This document shows positions 9,099-13,409 of a stretch of 13,409 nucleotides of DNA, piece after piece (positions within the stretch are counted from its first letter, which is position 1; every line of letters begins with the position of its first letter). The stretch spans positions 1 through 13,409 of the forward strand of contig MU867178.1 in NCBI GenBank assembly GCA_033725935.1. Reading direction: 5' to 3'. Origin of the DNA: Cladorrhinum sp. PSN259 (lineage: Eukaryota; Ascomycota; Sordariomycetes; Sordariales; Podosporaceae). Under the pieces are notes generated by a model. That model saw nothing but the letters and a program-made list of their open reading frames with translations. It had not been told where the DNA came from and did no database searches. The position numbers were made by a program, and so were the translations under genes.

Positions 9099-11936
9099 GC
9101 AAGCCTAGAAAAACCAATTTCGGCTCAGCTGAAGTACCAAGTCAAGCAAGCAATACTATGGCACACCCGTCTAGGTCACATTGGCCTGGACCTACTAAAA
9201 AAAACCGCCCTTATTACTGAAGGAATGCCAAATTTACAGAAGGTTCAAGACCACCACTTCCATTGCCGCAGCTGTGATATAGCTAAGATGTTGCGAAGAC
9301 CTTCCAAACAAACCGTAGCCGACCCTCCTAAGGTCCTTGGCCGGTTAGAAGGAGATATCTTTTCCATCGCACCTACGGCCTTGAATAGGAAAGCCTACGC
9401 CCTAGTCTTCGTGGAACGAAAATCCAGGTTTCGCTTTATTAGGCTTCTAACCACCAAAGACCAAGCCGCCACAGAGGCTCGCTCCCTAATTGAACACCTG
9501 TGGAATACCTACGGCCAATACCCAGGTCACATCCACTATGACGGAGGCCGGGAAATCTTACTTTTGAAGCCTTACTTAGTCGAAAAAGGTATTACCTTCA
9601 GTGAGTCGAGCCCTTACGCCCACAACCAAAACGGCCTACCAGAACGACATATTCGCGTTATACTAGAACGTCTCAGGGCCTCAATGATTACTTCAGGGCT
9701 CCCATTGACCCTATGGTCCTATACCATAGGTAGTATAGTTGATATAATCAACCAGACCGCTACTACCAACCGGGACCTTACGCCATACCAACTTTTCCAT
9801 GGCGAACTATCACCGGCCACAGCACCGCACCTACCGAAGCTGGATATTTACAGGGCTATAGGCACTGAAGTACTGGTACATATACCTGAAGAGAAGCGCG
9901 TAGCAGCTAGAAAAATGGATCCCAGGGCTCAAAAAGGCCACCTACTAGCCGTCTTAGGCACACAGACTTACCTGGTATGGTTAGGAGGCCGTAAAGTTAT
10001 TCAGACCAGCTTTATTAAGCTGTACGAACGCCCTGAACAACAAACAACCACACCACTTAAGCTAGCCTTACCAATGCCACCTGGAGAACCCTCTACTGCA
10101 GTCCCAGAACCTCCAGGCCCTATAGCAACGGAACCCTTAGACCCTGTGGCCACTAAACCAAACCCACCAAAAATCGAAATTCCACTCCCACAGGCTACGC
10201 CACAGCAGCGGGAAGAATTCCAACGCCTTAACGACGAAATGGACACCTCAGAACTAGTCACACACCTTGTAGCTTTAACCTACAACTACCGCTCTAACAA
10301 GGCCAGTTCCAGAGACCTTCGGGACCCGGAAAGCTTTAAGGAGGCCCTGAAACACCCCGATAAGGAACAGTGGTTACAGGCTTGTTTCGCTGAACTTATG
10401 CAGTTACTAACTACTAAAACGCTGTATTTCGTCAAACGCTCGGAAGCCAAGAAAAGCCCAATCACAAGCCGGTGGGTGTACAGGCACAAGAAGGACCAGC
10501 TAGGCCAGACTATTAAGCACAAAGCTAGGCTAGTAGCCCGAGGCTTCCAACAGATCTTCGGAATCGACTTCAGTAACACCTACGCAGCCACTACAGGCCC
10601 CCCGACTTGGAGGATTATACTGGCCTTAGCTGCTGTATTTGGTTGGACAGTTGACCAAATCGACTTTATTGGGGCCTTCCTAAATTCGCTAACTGATTAC
10701 GATATTTATATCGCTATTCCCGAAGGCCTATACGAATTCAGCCTTACTGGACCAGAAGCCATTAAACTGCTGAAACAATGCGGCTGGAACCCTACGGAAG
10801 ACCAAGTTATACTACTGAAAAGGTCCCTATACGGCCTAAAGCAAGCCGGATACCTATGGCAACAGAGTGTAGTTACACTAATAAAGAGCTTAGGATTCGC
10901 CCCCTTAACCTCCGACATAGCTACCTACTACAACCCTACAACCAACATCTTCATCATCAGCCACGTGGATGACTGCCTCCTTATAGGCGCTGATGCTGCT
11001 GAAATCCAGGCCCTGAAGGATCAGCTACAGGAGGTCTATGATATTGAAGACCTTGGCCAAGCCGAGTACTTCCTAGGAATCCAAATACAACGCCACCAGC
11101 CTTCCAAAAGCCTGTGGATCCACCAAAAATCCTACATTACGGAAGCTATTCGGCACTTCGGCCTCCCTGAACACGGCCCCGAAATACCACTGTCCCCAGG
11201 ACTCACAGGCCGGGAAAGTCCCTCTCCTAACCTCCCGCAGAAAGAAGCCCACCTATACTCGCAACTGGTTGGTACTGCAAGTTACGCAGTAACCCAAACC
11301 CGGGGCGACTGTGGCTTCGCTTTACAGTGGCTTTCTAGGCAACTACAGAACCCTACAGCAGCCCACCTAAAAGCAGCTAAGAAGCTGCTCTCCTACATGA
11401 GCGAAACCAAGGACCTAGCTATTCACTACCGACCTACAGGAGACTTATCCCCTGAAGGCTACTGTGATAGTGACTTTGCTGGGTGCCATAAGACTGCTAA
11501 GTCAACCTACGGTTACCTCTTTAAGCTCGCTGGAGGCCCTATTAGCTGGAAATGCAAGAGAGCCACAACTGTAGCCCTCAGCACCTTAGAAGCAGAGTAC
11601 GACGGCTTACTAGAAGGGTGCAGAGAGGCCCTGTGGCTTAGGGGCCTTCTCAAGGAAATACAACGCCCTCTACAGAACCCTACTCCCCTGAAAGGAGACA
11701 ACCAAGGTGCCATCGACACTGCCCACAGCGCTAAGCACCACAACCGTACCAAGCATACCCTCTTAAAATTCCAAGCAGTTAGGGAAGCAGTTCAAGCAGG
11801 CCATATAGCTGTAAGCTATATACCTATGGCTGAGATGCCAGCTGACGGCCTAACAAAGGCACTGCCAGCACCTAAGCACAAGCTCTTCCTCTCTATATTC
11901 GGGCTTGATAGGCCCCCTACAGGGAAAGGCAATTAA
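9099..11936 (+). CDS. copia integrase-reverse transcriptase-RNase H half of an interrupted polyprotein
   Basis: 945 open codons, to TAA at 11934-11936. Numbering takes the GTG at 9096 as residue 1; that GTG is only the target-site copy, not a real start. GAG-pre-integrase zinc motif: H23, H28, C57, C60. Integrase catalytic residues D87, D149 and E183 sit in 'GDIF', 'YDGGRE' and 'GLPERH'; the last interval is 33 residues, two fewer than the usual copia 35. A proline-rich linker (about 320-370) precedes RT. RT: 'WVYRHKKD' 460-467, catalytic D523 in 'QIDFIGAFLN', 'SLYGLKQAGYLW' 577-588, and H-V-D-D at 623-626 in place of the common Y-V-D-D. RNase H: 'CDSDFAG' 790-796, 'STLEAEY' 829-835, 'GDNQGAI' 867-873, 'ADGLTK' 916-921. 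All catalytic residues are intact. It lacks its own Gag, start and promoter because of the chromovirus. Confidence 0.93.
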   Translation, partial: ASLEKPISAQLKYQVKQAILWHTRLGHIGLDLLKKTALITEGMPNLQKVQDHHFHCRSCDIAKMLRRPSKQTVADPPKVLGRLEGDIFSIAPTALNRKAYALVFVERKSRFRFIRLLTTKDQAATEARSLIEHLWNTYGQYPGHIHYDGGREILLLKPYLVEKGITFSESSPYAHNQNGLPERHIRVILERLRASMITSGLPLTLWSYTIGSIVDIINQTATTNRDLTPYQLFHGELSPATAPHLPKLDIYRAIGTEVLVHIPEEKRVAARKMDPRAQKGHLLAVLGTQTYLVWLGGRKVIQTSFIKLYERPEQQTTTPLKLALPMPPGEPSTAVPEPPGPIATEPLDPVATKPNPPKIEIPLPQATPQQREEFQRLNDEMDTSELVTHLVALTYNYRSNKASSRDLRDPESFKEALKHPDKEQWLQACFAELMQLLTTKTLYFVKRSEAKKSPITSRWVYRHKKDQLGQTIKHKARLVARGFQQIFGIDFSNTYAATTGPPTWRIILALAAVFGWTVDQIDFIGAFLNSLTDYDIYIAIPEGLYEFSLTGPEAIKLLKQCGWNPTEDQVILLKRSLYGLKQAGYLWQQSVVTLIKSLGFAPLTSDIATYYNPTTNIFIISHVDDCLLIGADAAEIQALKDQLQEVYDIEDLGQAEYFLGIQIQRHQPSKSLWIHQKSYITEAIRHFGLPEHGPEIPLSPGLTGRESPSPNLPQKEAHLYSQLVGTASYAVTQTRGDCGFALQWLSRQLQNPTAAHLKAAKKLLSYMSETKDLAIHYRPTGDLSPEGYCDSDFAGCHKTAKSTYGYLFKLAGGPISWKCKRATTVALSTLEAEYDGLLEGCREALWLRGLLKEIQRPLQNPTPLKGDNQGAIDTAHSAKHHNRTKHTLLKFQAVREAVQAGHIAVSYIPMAEMPADGLTKALPAPKHKLFLSIFGLDRPPTGKGN

Positions 11937-11942
11937 TACAGC

Positions 11943-11953
11943 AACAGAGGGGG
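11943..11953 (+). other. copia polypurine tract
   Basis: AACAGAGGGGG lies 7 bases after the pol stop and directly against the presumed LTR start. Position and purine run fit the plus-strand primer of a copia element. Confidence 0.6.
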
Positions 11954-12024
11954 TATTAAAGGTAGCTATATTAGCCTCCTAGCTTATAGGGGCTTACAGT
12001 GAAGTTATAGTGCCTCCCCACTAT

Positions 12025-12174
12025 GACCACTGCAACCAGCACCTTCAGGGGATCAGAATGATACCTGTCCCGTACCTATGGGACCTCTTTATGACCACTA
12101 ATCTCCTTATCTGTGGAACGCACAGTGGTCTACGTCACCACTACAGTGGTCTACGTCAACTGCTTACAGTGGTC
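12025..12174 (+). promoter_or_regulatory. copia U3 repeat cluster (CAGTGGTC and TACGTCA)
   Basis: CAGTGGTC occurs at 12123-12130, 12144-12151 and 12167-12174, and inverted (GACCACTG) at 12025-12032. A near copy, GACCACTA, is at 12093-12100. The first two direct copies are followed by TACGTCA, the reverse complement of a TGACGTA CRE/ATF-like half site. All lie upstream of the TATA box, so an enhancer array is likely; the binding factor is unknown. Confidence 0.55.
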
Positions 12175-12267
12175 GCTCATAGCGCTTACAGCAGTAAGCA
12201 CAAGATTACAGGAACCACAATTGGGACTGATAGGGCAAGATAACGCTGATAGGGAGTGCTGGAGACT

Positions 12268-12280
12268 GTGTATATATAGT
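12268..12280 (+). promoter_or_regulatory. copia LTR TATA box
   Basis: GTGTATATATAGT, the clearest TATA element in this LTR, lies about 310 bases from its start. It presumably sets transcription for the 5' LTR twin. Confidence 0.55.
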
Positions 12281-12530
12281 GGGCTTCCCACCCCAATAGG
12301 TAGTTTTCCTTTCTTCCTTAAGTCAATCAATAGAATACTTTCTACCTATATTCACTGGGAACCTACTGTATTCCAGGCTTCCTTCGGCTACCACGCAACC
12401 GTCGTACACTACTTCAGCCACACCTTGGCCACTACACCTCATCCTTCCGCTCCGCAGCCACGGCTACTTACCATTGCCGTGGCAACCTACAGGCCCTGTA
12501 TTACAGGCCTATAGGGCACTCAGTTGAACA

Positions 12531-12886
12531 ATATTATAGATAAATAAACTTTAAATTGCTTGCGTACGGAACCAAGTCCTCACGATAAGAAGTGCCTAGC
12601 ACTTCTCCTACTTATAATAAAGCTATTTATATGTGTTTCTTAAGTATCTCGTACCTTACTTAATGTGCTTAGTGGTCTTAGCGGCTGAGCATACTGAGCA
12701 ACCTTCTGAGTCTTGGGTGATCAGTGTGCTCAGTGGTCTTGGCGGCTGAGCATACTGAGCACTCCTTGATTAGTTTGCTCGGGACTTATGGGTCTTTCCA
12801 TCCCTGGCCTAATGAGTGGCTGTGGACTATGCAATGCCCTGTATAGTGGTCCGTGTGCGGGGGAGATTTACGCGCGAGGCGTAACA
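12531..12886 (-). repeat. Inverted partial LTR (LTR4), subfamily with a different U3
   Basis: Read on the minus strand it begins TGTTACGCCTCGCGCGTAAA at 12886 and tracks the chromovirus LTR for about 110 bases. It then has an unrelated U3 block (about 12620-12770), then rejoins the family at the R region (GTGCTAGGCACTTC, ACGCAAGCAAT, CTATAATAT). TATAAATAG lies near 12630-12638. It stops at 12531, where the copia LTR terminates; the family sequence would continue, so copia inserted into this LTR and the rest is presumably upstream of the window. ATATT (12531-12535) is the candidate right target-site copy. Confidence 0.85.
12665..12762 (-). promoter_or_regulatory. Duplicated U3 module of LTR4
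   Basis: A 36-bp unit occurs at 12665-12700 and 12726-12761 with two differences (both transitions), 61 bp apart. The unit has inverted arms: GTGCTCAGT (12726-12734) and ACTGAGCAC (12754-12762) are perfect complements. On the minus strand each unit carries two GCTCAG copies 9 bp apart. It also contains CAGTGGTC (12731-12738) or its variant TAGTGGTC (12670-12677). Confidence 0.65.
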
Positions 12887-13004
12887 TGATAGCAGTAGCA
12901 ATGACGGCACCGTTGCCCCGCTTTCAGCGCTCCCACCCACCTATAAGCTCCTGACCCACTATTACGACTTGCTTGATGAGCTAGAGAATGATCTGTGTAA
13001 ATGG
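12887..13004 (+). pseudogene. 118-bp remnant of an older coding sequence between two inverted LTRs
   Basis: This segment lies between the 5' end of LTR4 and the 3' end of LTR5 and belongs to neither. On the plus strand one frame is open throughout (39 codons from 12888), including 'PPTYKLLTHYYDLLDELEND'. The aromatic/Leu pattern recalls hAT-type transposases of fungi, but the stretch is too short to be sure. Composition is not RIP-like. It is probably part of the original target locus that both LTRs landed in. Confidence 0.35.
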
Positions 13005-13271
13005 TATTATAATTTATACCGGATAGGGTTCAGACTATAAAGCAGTACGCCTGGGGTAATATAATAGGGGAATCGAAGGTTACGGGACGCTCTTAGACGG
13101 GGTTAATCACTATTAACTAATAGGTAACTCTATAAAACTTCTTTAGAGAGGAAGTATAAGACTATAAAGAAGATTATAAATAATAAATAGTATATTACTT
13201 GCGTAAGGAACTAAGTCCTTACGATAGGAAGTGCCTAACACTCCCACTACTTATAGTGAAGCTATCTACAT
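13005..13271 (-). repeat. Inverted partial LTR (LTR5), RIP-mutated
   Basis: Read on the minus strand it ends (at 13005) with the family 3' terminus, where TGCAGGTTGTAACA has become TATAAATTATAATA, nearly all C-to-T/G-to-A. GGGTTCAGAC, the GTACGCCTGGGGTAATAT block and the ACGCAAG R-start block are recognisable. The U5 part between about 13130 and 13190 is diverged and roughly 20 bases longer than in LTR1-3. Family match stops after CTACAT at 13271, where a new sequence begins, so the rest of this LTR is off-window. Confidence 0.85.
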
Positions 13272-13409
13272 TGTTAACGTGTGGTACGTATAGGGTGCAG
13301 GGCAAGTGGCTGGCGCCCACTTGCCCACTGGCGTGGCTTGTGTCAACCACTTGCCACAGGTGCCGGGTATGGACCCGGTGCTAAGACTTTCTTGCTCACA
13401 GGTCTTCCA
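13272..13409 (+). mobile_element. Start of an unidentified inserted element, probably an LTR
   Basis: TGTTAACGTGTGG begins exactly where LTR5 homology stops, and TG-starting ends are typical of LTRs. The adjoining TACAT (13267-13271) would be its left target duplication. It is GC-rich, not RIP-mutated, and rich in a repeated word: GGGCAAGTGG (13300-13309) pairs perfectly with CCACTTGCCC (13317-13326) across a 7-base loop, and CCACTTGCC recurs at 13347-13355. No coding sequence is supported. The other end lies beyond the window. Confidence 0.45.

Larger units (their letters stand above)
1..12530 (+). mobile_element. Ty1/copia retrotransposon, 5' end off-window, split by a nested chromovirus
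   Basis: The outer element. It consists of gag-protease (3-1455), integrase-RT-RNase H (9099-11936), a purine tract (11943-11953) and a 3' LTR (about 11954-12530). The domain order PR-INT-RT-RH is that of Pseudoviridae (copia). The 5' LTR, primer-binding site and possibly the true start codon lie upstream of base 1. The 7.6-kb insertion at 1456-9094 plus one target-site copy (9095-9099) interrupts it, and the reading frame resumes in phase on the far side. Composition is ordinary, with abundant CA and TG dinucleotides, unlike the RIP-depleted insert. At its right edge it cuts an inverted LTR of the chromovirus superfamily at 12530/12531. Confidence 0.88.
11954..12530 (+). repeat. copia 3' LTR
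   Basis: The right edge is firm: the sequence ends GTTGAACA exactly where homology to an inverted chromovirus-type LTR begins (12531). The left edge is inferred from the purine tract; it reads TATTAAAG, an imperfect inverted match to the end (TGTTCAAC), perhaps a TG-to-TA change. Inside: repeated CAGTGGTC motifs, a TATATATAG box near 12270-12279, a pyrimidine-rich stretch (about 12301-12322) and likely polyadenylation signals. The upstream LTR needed for confirmation is off-window. The open frames inside it (12010-12243, 12113-12514) show no protein family I know. Confidence 0.65.

Noticed and set aside
1451..9099. A perfect 5-bp target duplication around the chromovirus
   Set aside because: The flanks are GGTAG and CGTGG, two mismatches. 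A degenerate 4-5 bp duplication is likely because the copia frame resumes in phase, but it is not perfect.
10001..10972. Open frames on other strands or phases within copia pol (10001-10261, 10286-10579, 10706-10918 minus; 10778-10972 plus)
   Set aside because: They are shadows of the long, domain-rich pol frame.
12113..12514. 133-codon plus-strand open frame in the copia LTR
   Set aside because: It spans the enhancer repeats, TATA box and presumed transcript end; there is no recognisable protein feature and the composition is low-complexity.
12531..13271. The two inverted LTRs as the ends of one deleted mini-element with a 118-bp interior
   Set aside because: The interior has neither a matching primer-binding site next to LTR5 nor a purine tract before LTR4, and the two LTRs belong to different, unequally mutated variants. 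Independent insertions fit better.

Overview
The window looks like a transposon-rich, non-genic block from a filamentous ascomycete. It carries fungal-type Ty1/copia and Ty3/gypsy (chromovirus) retrotransposons. One of them shows the footprint of repeat-induced point mutation (RIP): CpA and TpG are depleted, TpA is enriched, and Gln and Trp codons have become stops. I see no host housekeeping gene, tRNA, rRNA or CRISPR array.

Layout. (1) 1-12530 is a Ty1/copia element whose 5' LTR lies outside the window. Its gag-protease half is at 3-1455 and its integrase-RT-RNase H half at 9099-11936, followed by a polypurine tract and a 3' LTR of about 577 bp. Both halves are open and not RIP-mutated. (2) 1456-9094 is a complete chromovirus inserted into that copia polyprotein. 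It has 479-bp LTRs (1456-1934 and 8616-9094), a putative self-priming primer-binding site, gag, pol with a C-terminal chromodomain, and a degenerate antisense ORF (7959-8516) for a cysteine-cluster plus coiled-coil protein. Its sense and antisense genes are riddled with RIP-type stops. (3) 5353-5831 is a solo LTR of the same family, inserted in the chromovirus pol with a perfect 5-bp target duplication. (4) 12531-12886 and 13005-13271 are two partial, inverted LTRs of the same superfamily. They flank a 118-bp remnant of some older coding sequence. The first is cut by the copia LTR end at 12530/12531. The second is cut at 13271/13272 by a new TG-starting sequence, probably another LTR, that runs off the window.

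Order of events inferred from the nesting: older coding remnant; inverted family LTRs insert; copia enters one of them and an unknown element enters the other; the chromovirus enters copia; RIP acts on the chromovirus; a second family member enters the chromovirus and collapses to a solo LTR. The striking point is that the older host element (copia) is intact at sequence level while the younger insertion is heavily mutated. The most novel-looking features are the antisense ORF, the LTR/PBS complementarity suggesting Tf1-like self-priming, the replacement of the U3 enhancer block between LTR subfamilies, and an 8-mer (CAGTGGTC) shared between LTRs of unrelated elements.
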